Assembly (NCBI GenBank): GCA_013001595.1
Contig: JABDMH010000101.1
Location: 1 to 51,646, forward strand
Reading direction: 5' to 3'
Length of the DNA stretch: 51,646 bases
From: Saprospiraceae bacterium
GTDB lineage: Bacteria; Bacteroidota; Bacteroidia; Chitinophagales; Saprospiraceae
The position numbers and the translations under genes are program-made. Positions 7,404-16,400 of this stretch are shown here, one piece after another (position 1 is the first letter of the stretch; every line of letters starts with the position of its first letter). The notes beneath the pieces are model-generated. The model did not search any database. It was not told where the DNA came from and saw only the letters and a program-made list of their open reading frames with translations.

Positions 7404-8060
7404 ATGAAGGTCGACTACTGGCATAATTTTCAAGAGGGATTATTCTACCACATCTATAATCATTCTTCTGGAGAAAAAAACCTTTTCGGAAATGATCACG
7501 ATTACCAAGATTTCTTAGCTAAATACAATCGGTACTTTTCAACCCTTTTCGATACCTATGCATATTGCCTGATGCCCAATCATTTTCATTTGATCGTTCA
7601 GGTGAGAAAAAAGGAGATGATTCTGGCTCAAATAAATACTGCAGAATCTTCTGCCAGTTTAGCCTTGTACCATAATCAAACATCTCTGAACGAGTACATA
7701 CAAGATCAGTTTAGGAGATACTTTAGTTCCTACACCCTGGCGTACAATCACAGGAATAAAACACGGGGACAACTGTTCTTAAAAAGGATGAAGCGGATTA
7801 GTTTTGATCCGGATGCCAAGTTAGCATATCTAATTTGCTACGCTCATCATAATCCCATCCATCACAGATTTGCTAAATCATATGAAATTTGGAAATATTC
7901 ATCGTACCAATTTTATTGCCATAATGAGCCAGCTGCCATAGAGAACATGAAACGGGCAGATGAATTTATTTCTAGAGATGCTGAACGTATGCATCATCAA
8001 TTTAGAATGGATAGGGCTTACGAAGTCCATACTAACGGGGATTCCTACACCCTAGAGTGA
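7404..8060 (+). CDS. REP-associated tyrosine transposase (RAYT, Y1/IS200-like)
   Basis: Single-strand DNA transposase of the Y1 HUH superfamily, RAYT branch, which in studied cases cuts REP hairpins with a single tyrosine. The HUH motif is H60-F61-H62 within 'CLMPNHFHLIVQ'. The catalytic tyrosine is Y146 in 'CYAHHNP', the usual Y-x-H-x-NP context. The N-terminal 'FYHIYNHSSGEKNLFGND' and the basic 'HNRKTRGQLF'-like middle fit the family. Length is 218 aa, normal. The flanks are packed with palindromes (6046-7324 upstream, 8091-8613 downstream), the hallmark of a RAYT locus. The last codons and the stop (8035-8060) lie in repeat-derived sequence. All key residues are intact, so the enzyme may be active. 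Confidence 0.9.
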   Translation: MKVDYWHNFQEGLFYHIYNHSSGEKNLFGNDHDYQDFLAKYNRYFSTLFDTYAYCLMPNHFHLIVQVRKKEMILAQINTAESSASLALYHNQTSLNEYIQDQFRRYFSSYTLAYNHRNKTRGQLFLKRMKRISFDPDAKLAYLICYAHHNPIHHRFAKSYEIWKYSSYQFYCHNEPAAIENMKRADEFISRDAERMHHQFRMDRAYEVHTNGDSYTLE

Positions 8061-8090
8061 GGGGGATTCCGAAGTCTTATTGTGAAAGGG

Positions 8091-8132
8091 GGATTCCTAA
8101 GCCTGTAGCAAAGCGAAAGGATTGGCAAGCCC
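8091..8132. repeat. REP-like palindrome, copy 4 (right half)
   Basis: Only the right arm is well kept: GATTCCTAAGCC, the 'tgtagcaaagcgaaa' linker, then GGATTGGCAAGC. The left half has been replaced by the 3' end of the transposase gene, which contributes two degraded GGGGATTCC motifs (8037-8045 and 8062-8070). Confidence 0.65.
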
Positions 8133-8223
8133 CCGATTATGAAAACCAAATATATTTAGAATGGCTTGACCCCAACTAGGAATCAATATAACCCTTAGCC
8201 AATAACCCACCTGCCTGCCGATA

Positions 8224-8311
8224 CCGAGATTACCAATCCCTGTGGGCTTAGTAATCTCTGCCTAAAGGGGGATTCCTAAGCCTGTAGCGAAGCGAAAGGA
8301 TTGGTAAGCCC
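8224..8311. repeat. REP-like palindrome, copy 5
   Basis: Complete double-stem palindrome. The outer stem ATTACCAATCC pairs with GGATTGGTAAGC, the inner stem GGCTTAGTAATC pairs with GATTCCTAAGCC, with a linker of about 14 nt at the tip and the asymmetric bulge 'tgtagcgaagcgaaa' on the right side. First full member of the tandem array. Confidence 0.75.
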
Positions 8312-8401
8312 CCGAATTGAAAACCAAATATATTTAGAATGGCTTGACTCCAACTAGGAATCAATATAACCCTTAGCCAATAACCCACCTGCCTTGTGAT
8401 A

Positions 8402-8489
8402 CCGAGCTTACCAATCCCTGCGGGCTTAGTAATCTCTGCCTAAAGGGGGATTCCTAAGCCTGCAGCAAAGCGAAAGGATTGGTAAGCCC
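8402..8489. repeat. REP-like palindrome, copy 6
   Basis: Complete copy, about 178 bp after copy 5, including the 95-bp spacer with 'aaccaaatatatttagaat' and 'caatataacccttagcc'. Differences from copy 5 are scattered single bases. Confidence 0.75.
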
Positions 8490-8580
8490 CCGATTATGAA
8501 AACCAAATATATTTAGAATGGCTTGATCCAAACTAGGAATCAATATAACCCTTAACTAATAACCCACCTCCCTTGTGATA

Positions 8581-8613
8581 CCGAGCTTACCAATCCCTGC
8601 GGGCTTAGTAATC
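8581..8613. repeat. REP-like palindrome, copy 7 (left half)
   Basis: Left arm only (GAGCTTACCAATCC, then GGCTTAGTAATC), about 179 bp after copy 6. The right arm is missing and the sequence runs into the sigma-factor upstream region, so this marks the end of the array. Confidence 0.65.
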
Positions 8614-8712
8614 TCTACTTTAGGAATCTCTTACTATCCGGGTAACCAATCCCTCCCTCAAGCAATAGATCTGTAGAAAGCAATATATTGTACCTCTACA
8701 AAAAGATGATTT

Positions 8713-9285
8713 TTGGAAGCACAGTATACAGAAACAGCACTGTTAGGGGGACTGAAGCAGCGAGATCTGAAGATCATGAAGTACCTCTACACTGAATACA
8801 TGCCCATGATTAGAGATCATATAACACGAAATGGTGGATCGGATCAAGATGCCGCCGACATCTTCCAAGATGGCATGGTGGTATGCTTTGAGAAATGCGC
8901 TGATTCGGACTTCCAATGGACCAGTACACTGAAGACCTATCTATATGCAGTCTGTAAAAACAAATGGTTGATGCAACTACGTAAAAAAAGAAACCGTGGA
9001 ACAACTTCCCTGCCAGATAACCTGGAGATGAGTGATTCAGAAAACATCCATCAAGACATCATTCAACATGAACAAAAGGAATTGATGCGAAAACACTTTC
9101 GGACCCTAGGTACAGATTGTCAAAGCATTCTACAAATGTTCTTCGAAGGAATGTCGCTGAGAAAGATTGGTGAAACCATGAATTTTACCGAAGCATACGC
9201 CAAAAAGAGAAAGTTTGTTTGTCAGCAACGACTGATCAAAGCCATTACCCAAGATCCTTTACATCAAGAATTAAGTGCCTTATGA
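8713..9285 (+). CDS. Sigma-70 family (ECF-like) RNA polymerase sigma factor
   Basis: Alternative sigma factor of 190 residues. Region 2 spans about residues 25-95 ('YMPMIRDHI', then 'DAADIFQDGMVVCFEKC' and 'LKTYLYAVCKNKWLMQLRKK'). Region 4 spans about 125-180 ('LGTDCQSILQMFFEGMSLRKIGE' then the recognition helix 'NFTEAYAKKRKFVCQQRL'). The start appears to be TTG at 8713: the closest ATG (8706) is out of frame, and the next in-frame ATG (codon 23) would cut region 2. The downstream TPR protein begins within the stop codon (ATGA at 9282-9285), so the pair is translationally coupled. Which promoters it reads is unknown; the nearest targets would be the barrel and cytolysin-like genes just downstream. 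Confidence 0.9.
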   Translation: MEAQYTETALLGGLKQRDLKIMKYLYTEYMPMIRDHITRNGGSDQDAADIFQDGMVVCFEKCADSDFQWTSTLKTYLYAVCKNKWLMQLRKKRNRGTTSLPDNLEMSDSENIHQDIIQHEQKELMRKHFRTLGTDCQSILQMFFEGMSLRKIGETMNFTEAYAKKRKFVCQQRLIKAITQDPLHQELSAL

Positions 9286-10010
9286 TATCAGAAAAGGATT
9301 TGCAACTGATCGAAGATTTTCTCCATCAAAATCTGTCCTCAGCCGATAGAGAGGAGGTAGAAAAAAGGATCGCCAATGATCCCCTATTCAAGACTCATCT
9401 CCAGATCGTGCGTGACCTTCCAAGTGCCGTTGCCGTCGATACGGAGGGATTTAAACAAGACCTAGAGAAAGTCATGCAGTCCGAAGGCTCATCTTCCGGT
9501 AAAATCCGTCGATTGCCCCTGAGACGTATTATGCTGGCTGTGGCTGCCACTGTCGCCATCGTACTAGCCATTAATTTCCTTGTCCAAGACGCATCTCCAG
9601 ATCAACTCTTCGCACAGCATTTTCAGATGCCACCAGAAAACATCTCTGTGCGCAGCGATGCTGCTGTAGACGAAAGTCTAACCACCGCACTGGAAGCCTA
9701 TTCCACCAATAATCATGAGATCGCAGCATCCAACTTCGAACAATTTCTTGAGGAGCATCCCGACGAACAAGCGGCTAGATTCTTTTACAGCCTTAGTCTT
9801 ATGGCCCAGGAACAGCATGCTACAGCCGAGGAAAATTTGCTGAAATTGACAACCGAAGAAAGTATGTACCGTACTTCTGCCCAATGGTATTTGGGACTAC
9901 TCTATCTGAAATTGCAAAACCAGGATCAAGCTTCGAACTATTTAAAGGAGCTTGCAGCAGGTCAAAGCTCCTATCAGCAGCGGGCAAAGGACATCCTCGA
10001 CGAACTCTAG
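9282..10010 (+). CDS. Membrane TPR protein, probable anti-sigma partner
   Basis: Protein of 242 residues, probably the regulator of the sigma factor it overlaps by 4 nt. The cytoplasmic N-terminus (about 1-80) has an anti-sigma-like beginning 'DLQLIEDFLHQNLSSADREEVEKRI', the pattern that opens many Bacteroidota anti-sigma factors. One membrane helix follows (about 83-101, 'IMLAVAATVAIVLAINFLV'), then periplasmic TPR-like helices (about 130-240, 'AARFFYSLSLMAQEQHATAEENL', 'QWYLGLLYLKLQNQDQASNYL'). An upstream in-frame ATG at 9219 lies inside the sigma gene and is unlikely. In this phylum such sigma/TPR pairs are often found next to TPR-CHAT genes, as here. The anti-sigma role is inferred. Confidence 0.75.
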   Translation: MISEKDLQLIEDFLHQNLSSADREEVEKRIANDPLFKTHLQIVRDLPSAVAVDTEGFKQDLEKVMQSEGSSSGKIRRLPLRRIMLAVAATVAIVLAINFLVQDASPDQLFAQHFQMPPENISVRSDAAVDESLTTALEAYSTNNHEIAASNFEQFLEEHPDEQAARFFYSLSLMAQEQHATAEENLLKLTTEESMYRTSAQWYLGLLYLKLQNQDQASNYLKELAAGQSSYQQRAKDILDEL

Positions 10011-10222
10011 GAGCAATTACTTCTCATAATATCAGACAATTCGACCCTGCTACTCTTCGGGCCTGAAGTTTCTATTACTCTCGCTTTTATGTGCACCCAG
10101 GCACCGTGCTGCTCATCTGCAATTAGTGCCACTGAGCCTACTCAAATACGCATTGCAAATAAAAATGCACTCAAGGGGTAACCATCTCTAGATTGATGCA
10201 ATCAAGGATCAAATCAAGCAGC

Positions 10223-10894
10223 ATGAAAACCTTTCTACAATTTCTTTTCTCATTGATCCTGACGGCAAACCTGGTCAGCAGCGAGGCCCAAACTTCCAAG
10301 CTCTACCTTCAGGTGGGAGGCAGCTATCTGCTACACGATCAAATCGAACAATTTGGCTTTGACCGACAGGGGCCATCTGTAATGGGGTATGCCGAAGTAG
10401 GTATGCAATACAAGCCTTTGAGTGTAGGCGCACAGCAGACATTCTTGCAAGAATACAGTTTCTATCGATTCAGCATCAAACAACAGCTGCAGACCGTATA
10501 TGCTAAATACAGCTTCAATCAATATCTGAACTGGCTTCCCTACGGCCTGGATCCGTATGCCATGGTCGGTGCCTCCATCATCACCAATCGGTTTCAGACC
10601 TATGCTGAACCCAATCGAAACCCTCAGGAGATTACGGACCAACAAGTCAGCATGAACCCGGGATATACCTTTGGAATCGGCCTGCAAGCAGGAAGCGAGA
10701 GATTGATCCTGGGTCTACACTATCAATATACGCCCAGCAAAGAACAATTCACCCTCCAAGATTTCGAAGAGCTGCCTTTTAGCACCAGTGCACATCTCAT
10801 TACCATAGATGTGGGCATTCGTTTCACAGTTGCTGATCGAAACAAACGCAGCAAATGTCCGCGATTTGGTCGTAAAGGCATACTAAGACTCTAA
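10223..10894 (+). CDS. Outer-membrane beta-barrel-like protein
   Basis: Predicted secreted protein of 223 residues from the ATG at 10223 (signal 'MKTFLQFLFSLILTANLVSS', cut before 'EAQTSKLY'). An upstream ATG at 10193 would add ten polar residues ahead of the signal. The mature part alternates short amphipathic strands ending in aromatic residues ('SKLYLQVGGSYLL', 'VMGYAEVGMQYKPLSVG', 'LILGLHYQYTP', 'HLITIDVGIRFTV'), the look of an 8-stranded outer-membrane barrel. The C-terminus carries an extra basic tail after the last strand. It is 30 nt upstream of the cytolysin-like gene and probably shares its transcript, so it could be its export or immunity partner. That role is only inferred from position. 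Confidence 0.65.
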   Translation: MKTFLQFLFSLILTANLVSSEAQTSKLYLQVGGSYLLHDQIEQFGFDRQGPSVMGYAEVGMQYKPLSVGAQQTFLQEYSFYRFSIKQQLQTVYAKYSFNQYLNWLPYGLDPYAMVGASIITNRFQTYAEPNRNPQEITDQQVSMNPGYTFGIGLQAGSERLILGLHYQYTPSKEQFTLQDFEELPFSTSAHLITIDVGIRFTVADRNKRSKCPRFGRKGILRL

Positions 10895-10924
10895 CTCCAT
10901 TCTCTTATCTAAACATCAATACCA

Positions 10925-12538
10925 ATGAAAACGCTATACCTATCCATACCCTGTATAATCCTAACACTTGCTTTTTTTGGCTGCCGCAAGGGCGCAGACA
11001 CTTTTGCCGATCTACAAAAGGATGCCGTCAATGAGGTCATCTCCGCAGCCGATGTGATTCCTGCTCCCAGTGCCACTTATGAAGAAACTTCCAAAGGCTA
11101 TACTGATGAGAGTACTTCAGACAACAAGGATTTCTTATGCAACGGAAAACGCATCAAAGAAACAGTGGTCCTAGACAAACTCACCCTCAATGCCTTTGAT
11201 GATCGATCGGCCACCAACACGGCAGCCCTCTATCCAGGATCGATCGTCAAGGTCAAAGACTACATGGAACAACGCGACCTAAATGGAATCGGAAATTTCC
11301 GCAGAAACCCCATCATGGTATCCAGTGACCTGGGTGATCTTCGCGAAGTTATGGATCCGACCCAACGTGGCAATGTGGATCTTGCTTTGAAAGAGATGGA
11401 AGAAGCCAATCCACAGTTTGCAGCCAAAGTAATATCCGAATCTGTAGAAGCCTATTCTTTTGATCAGGCGATGGTGCACATCGGCGTCGATGCAAAATAT
11501 CTGGGCCAATCCGTCAAAGGAAGATTCGATGTAAGCTCTACCGTTGAAAATCATTCTTTTGCCGTCAAATTTTATCAGATCTATCACACCGCCTCAGTCA
11601 GTAATCCTACCAGTCCTTCAGAGCTGTTCCATAATTCGGTTTCCATCGACGAAATGCAAAACTTAGTCGCTGATGTGGGACCCCTAGGATTAATTACGGA
11701 AGTGGCCTATGGCCGAATGCTTATTGGCATTTTTACCTACACTGGCAGTGAGTTTACTACATCGACAGAAGTTGAAGGAAAGTTCCGTAAAGGATTGGCT
11801 TCGGTGGATACCGACTTAGACGTAAAAACCAAAAACTTCTTCAAGAATTCCACCTTTAAAGTGGCCATTTTGGGTGGCGATGCTCAGGAGGCCACCAAAG
11901 TAGCCGGTAGTGGCCTGGGTATGGAATCCATACAGGCAGCCTATCGCTGGATGGAGTCCGGTGGAAGCGATCCTTCTCTGGGTGTACCGATTCAATACAA
12001 GATTCGACAGTTGTCAGATCCCTCCTACCCTCTACTGGCTATAGGTGGTATCGTGGAATATGAAGTCTTGGATTGTAGCACACTGCCCAATCATTTGATC
12101 ATCAACGAAATCGACATTACCGCCTTTGCCGGAGTCAATGCAGACAACGATAACAAACCATGGGACGAGATCGCCATTGGGGCAGCTCAGAACCCAGACA
12201 TCTTCCTCGATATTCAAAAATTCGAAAATGGGGAATGGCAAATCGGTCCCGAATATGAAGAGCAAGTATGTAGTGACTGTACGAGCGAAGACCTACCCCT
12301 CACATTCAAGACCAATTACCCGATTACGGAAGAGGATCTGAAATCTTTCTTTCTCGTACAATTTGTAGATGTTGATGCATTTAGTCAATATCAGACTATG
12401 GGAGAAGTCAGATTTAACCTGAGGTCATTTCTGCGGTCGACCAGCAATCCTGAGCCGTCCAATGCTTATCCAAGCGAGGCCTCTTTTAATAATGGACCAT
12501 ATACCGTGAATCTAAAATTTCAATGGTCAACAAAATAG
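10925..12538 (+). CDS. Thiol-activated-cytolysin-like (CDCL) lipoprotein
   Basis: Pore-forming-toxin-like protein of the cholesterol-dependent cytolysin superfamily, 537 residues. The signal ends at Cys20 ('LTLAFFGC'), so it is probably a lipoprotein. Family landmarks in order: 'LYPGSIVKVKDYM' (about 103, cf. the YPGALxxA motif of CDCs), 'HSFAVKFYQIYHTASV' (about 209), 'LITEVAYGRMLIGIFT' (about 257, cf. VSYGRxxYLK), and 'STFKVAILGGDAQEATKV' (about 313, cf. AVVLGGD). The tryptophan-rich undecapeptide and cholesterol-recognition loops of Gram-positive CDCs are absent. After about residue 384 the membrane-binding domain 4 is replaced by a region with a C2-like feel ('LIINEIDITAF', 'DEIAIGAAQNPDIFLDI'). 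Gram-negative CDC-like proteins are known; this lipid-anchored, C2-like version looks unusual. Target and partner unknown. Confidence 0.8.
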   Translation: MKTLYLSIPCIILTLAFFGCRKGADTFADLQKDAVNEVISAADVIPAPSATYEETSKGYTDESTSDNKDFLCNGKRIKETVVLDKLTLNAFDDRSATNTAALYPGSIVKVKDYMEQRDLNGIGNFRRNPIMVSSDLGDLREVMDPTQRGNVDLALKEMEEANPQFAAKVISESVEAYSFDQAMVHIGVDAKYLGQSVKGRFDVSSTVENHSFAVKFYQIYHTASVSNPTSPSELFHNSVSIDEMQNLVADVGPLGLITEVAYGRMLIGIFTYTGSEFTTSTEVEGKFRKGLASVDTDLDVKTKNFFKNSTFKVAILGGDAQEATKVAGSGLGMESIQAAYRWMESGGSDPSLGVPIQYKIRQLSDPSYPLLAIGGIVEYEVLDCSTLPNHLIINEIDITAFAGVNADNDNKPWDEIAIGAAQNPDIFLDIQKFENGEWQIGPEYEEQVCSDCTSEDLPLTFKTNYPITEEDLKSFFLVQFVDVDAFSQYQTMGEVRFNLRSFLRSTSNPEPSNAYPSEASFNNGPYTVNLKFQWSTK

Positions 12539-12774
12539 GTCCATTTATTAAAATCACTAATTCTTTTTCCTGAGTATATCATCGTGGAAATGTGCTTTGA
12601 TCAAAAATACGCCTCGTGAAGATAGTTTTATGAGGCATATTTATAATAAGTGCAGGTGGAGGCCAGAGGCTTAAAAGATGAGTAAAAGCAGCCTGAAGGG
12701 CATCGCTAAATAGAAATAGCAAATGGTGCTCGACTTGAATCTGCTGAAATGGGGGATTAATTAACTGCTTACTA

Positions 12775-13030
12775 TGTTCACCACCCGAGGGCATATGGAA
12801 CTTTGACGGAGTGTAGCCCTTCAGTCTGCTAGGGGTAGGTGCGATATACCAGGGGCCGCGCCAGTGGTTAAGGGAGTTGAGGCTTTCAGCCTCATTTTTC
12901 GATAGAGTGGTCTCCTAGCAGAGTATTATAGAGGTGGCAGGTGGTCGTCGATTTTAATTATTTGCGATTACGGGATAAGTCATCTTCATGCGAAACAAAC
13001 ACTATTGAACTGAGTACATGTGGGAGGCTA
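12775..13030. repeat. 256-bp direct repeat, unit 1
   Basis: Nearly identical to 13042-13297, with a period of 267 bp. Internal structure: TCTGCTAGG (12825-12833) pairs with CCTAGCAGA (12914-12922), enclosing a small hairpin GAGGCT-TTC-AGCCTC (12879-12893) followed by ATTTTTC, which resembles an intrinsic terminator. No open frame spans the unit. Confidence 0.85.
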
Positions 13031-13041
13031 GAGGTGTACCG

Positions 13042-13297
13042 TGTTCACCACCCGAGGGTATATGGAACTTTGACGGAGTGTAGCCCTTCAGGCTGCTAGG
13101 GGTAGGTGCAATATACCAGGGGCCGCGCTCCTGGTTAAGGGAGTTGAGGCTTTTAGCCTCATTTTTCGATAGAGTCGTCTCCTAGCAGAGTATTATAGAG
13201 GTGGCAGGTGGTCGTTGATTTTAATTATTTGCGATTACGGGATAAGTAATCTTCATGCGAAACAAACACTATTGAACTGAGTACATGTGGGAGGCTA
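13042..13297. repeat. 256-bp direct repeat, unit 2
   Basis: Second unit, differing from unit 1 by a few single-base changes. In this copy the hairpin loop reads TTT instead of TTC while both stem arms are kept. It ends in 'gggaggctaacggcctccgc', where GGAGGC/GCCTCC gives one more short hairpin. Confidence 0.85.
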
Positions 13298-13442
13298 ACG
13301 GCCTCCGCTTCCCCAATCAGGGGCATCGCCCCTGGTATAAGACAGATCAAAAGCAGCCTGAAGGGCTGCACTTCAAATAGTAGTGCAATAATTAAATAGA
13401 TTCCATTTCAAAGCTTAAAAAATAATAGAAGGCCCCGAAGCA

Positions 13443-16400
13443 CTAAGCTACTTTCCTGACACTTCTACCTTTATTCACTCGATAATAAATAAAAAAGGAA
13501 AGTAACACTCCTGCTAGAATATAAATCCAGGTCCATGATCTCTTCACCAAAGGTTGTGGATCTCCTTGAAGTACAAAACCAGCCCAATAAAAAGGATGCC
13601 GATTAAATTCATCTGCCTTTTCTAAAAAGCTCACTTTGGCTTTTTGCAACGCTACATCTTTTGAAGCACCTTCGGATAAATAACGGTAGAAATATTCCAT
13701 AATATCGGCAGTGCTTGCATCCTGCGCTGGCCACAAACTCATCAACCTACTGGGACAACCGGCATAGGCAAAAGCACGACCCAAGCTCTGAATTCCTTCC
13801 CCTTTTTGGATCTTCCCAAAACCGGTATTGCATGCGGAAAGGACAGCCAAATCAGCATTGAGATTCATGCTAAACAATTCCCACGCATACAGATTGCCAT
13901 CATCAATGGTATCACCATCAATGGTAAAAAGCAGTCTTGAATTCAATGGGTTTACATCATCAATGATGGCATGTGTGGCCAGGTGTAAAATCGAATACGC
14001 CGGAGCTAAGCGCTTAAAAACAGATTCCTGGGCATCCTCTTGTTCAAATTGGTCACCTGCAAAGAATGCACTTAGCGAACGCACTTCGCGCTGGGCACCC
14101 TTCAAATCTATTAATCCACCCCTAACCACATCTTGATAGGCAAGTAAATTAGGTGCTTCGGCTTCTCCCTCATCGTTGCGACTATTAAAATTTGGGACCA
14201 TCGCGAGGAATCGAGTTTCCTGCTTCTGATCTGCCACCTGCTGATATTGAAATAAAGAGGTAGCCGAATATGCATAGGAAATGGCATGGTCTTGAAAAAG
14301 ATATGTATGGCCTGCATCGGTCTTGGCCTCCCCTGATTCACTCATCAACACTTCAAAAGGGATATAGCCCAATTCATCATCGAGTACAAAAGTAATATGT
14401 TGTGTACTGAGCAATGGTGCAATGGGCGAGACCAACAGATCATACATTGCGCGACTATGACTATAGAAATCCCCGATGTCACCTTGGCCATTGGTCAGTG
14501 AAGAGCGAAACTGTGCTAACAGATTAGTAAAATCATCACCCAAATCTATTTCCATAAAATCTGAATGATCCACGCCAATAATAAAGACATAAATATTTTC
14601 TTCGCCCATGAAATACTCTACCAATAATCCATCATCATTTTTTAGATATTCCTGAATATTTTCTACTGAAGCACTCTCGGCTGTGTACTTCAATTGATGG
14701 TATTGAGGATATTCTTTTTCAATTCTACGAACTAGATCATCGTAGTTATTTTTTTGCCGAAAGATCTTATTTTGAAGTTCTGAGATCAGAGATTTATCAT
14801 TGTCGGAAATGGCTGCAATTAATTGCTGCTCAAAATAACTGAGGTTACGTTTAAGATCCTGCTCTTCTACCAGCAATTCTTTTGGTACTCCAGCAAAATC
14901 CTTGGCACGGGTTTCGTTTAATGCTGCAACGAGCAAGGCAGATTTATTCTTTTCTGAAAAATCGAAGGCTGTCTCTAAATAGGTAGCGTCATCCGTATCT
15001 CTATAGAGCTGATACGCGGTTGCCAAAGCATGTTCGTAAATCTGATCGTATTCAGCCCTTAGATTAGCCACTGAGCCCTTTGAACGATAACTGAACTGCG
15101 CTGCATCAATCATTTCGATGGCGCGACTAAAAGTCAACAGGGCATCTTGCAGATCTTGTGCATCTCCTCCCTGCTTATGTTTCCCCAGTAAGACATTTCC
15201 TTTAGTGCCCAGAATGGCTGCTACCGTACGGGGTAGAATGGTCTCACTCGGCAGGGGATTGTTAATTTGGGCAGATGGACTGAATGTAGTAGTCGCTGCC
15301 AGCAGAGCCAAGTCAACATTTTGCAAGGCCTCTTCCACCTGACCTGAGGCTGCCAATGCCTTGGCCATAGAGGCATATGCCAATGCTACATCATGATGTT
15401 TTTCTCCATAGATCTGCAAATTAATGCGCACTGCTTTTCGATAGTGCTCAAGGGCCGCTTCATAATTGCCCTTTGCCATTTCTAAATTGCCAATCAAAAT
15501 ATAATTACCAGCCACATGTGGATGATCAGGTTGAAAAGCCAGATTCGTTTCCAGCGCTTTTCCTGCAAGGACCGTCGCCGAATCAGGCAGCTCCCTTTGC
15601 TGATATATTAGAGCCATGCTGTGATAAAGTGGACCAAGCTCAATTAAGGCATTGCCGCTATTTACAAATATCTCTTCGGCCTTGCGTAAATAGTCCAGCG
15701 CTTGCTCGTGCTCACCCTTGCGTTCAAGCGAGGTAGCCAACATATTGTAACTCGTGCCAAGTCGAGGATCCATATGATCATAGGCCTTGAGTTCCATATC
15801 TACCACTTGTCTCATATACAAGAGGGCTTGATCCACATCTCCGATATGATTCATAATTACCCCAAGGCCTTGGTAGTCCACAATTAAGTTAGGATTGTCT
15901 GGCGCAAAGGATTTCAGTTTTATGGCCAGGGATTTTTTGTGCCAGTCCTGAGCTGATTTTAGGTCACCCATGAGTTCATGGAGGATGCCCAAATTTGTGT
16001 AAGTCTTCGCCAGTAGCGGACTATCCTCCGCCAAGTTTTGCTCATCAATGGCCAACAACTGTTTAAAATAATGGAGTGCTTCTGGGTAACGTGCGGTTTG
16101 AGCGTAAATGATGGCGATTCCATTGAGGACACTTGCTCGCTGAGCATGATCTGGCCCGATGGCATCTACAATGATGGAATCGCTTCTAAGGTATACCTTT
16201 AGGGCCTGATCTTGCGCTCCATTTATCCTATGTATGATGGCTATGTTACTCCACACCAAGGCAGCTTCCACACTTTTCTTACCATAGGTCCTTTCGCGAA
16301 CATCTAAGGCACGATGATAGTGATGCATAGCAGAATCTGTCACACCCATGGATCGCCAGGCATCCCCCAGACGAAAGTGGGTCTGACCCATATCATCATT

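Larger units (their letters stand above)
12539..13442. other. Non-coding stretch with long direct repeats
   Basis: About 900 bases between two convergent genes, without a convincing reading frame. It contains an AT-flanked hairpin at about 12607-12641 (GCCTC/GAGGC, long loop), two nearly identical 256-bp direct repeats (12775-13030 and 13042-13297), and single copies of 'gcagcctgaagggc' before and after them (about 12690 and 13353). Confidence 0.6.

Noticed and set aside
8080-8613. Regular repeats that could suggest a CRISPR array
   Set aside because: The repeats are palindromic, 85 bp long, with similar (not unique) 95-bp spacers, and no cas gene is nearby; the adjacent RAYT explains them.
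12607-12641. Hairpin after the cytolysin-like gene as a terminator
   Set aside because: The loop is long and the stem short; no T-run directly follows, so it is not listed as a terminator.
12579-12794. Minus-strand open frame of 71 codons overlapping the repeat region
   Set aside because: It runs into a 256-bp repeat unit, has no domain, and its residue pattern is that of translated repeat sequence.
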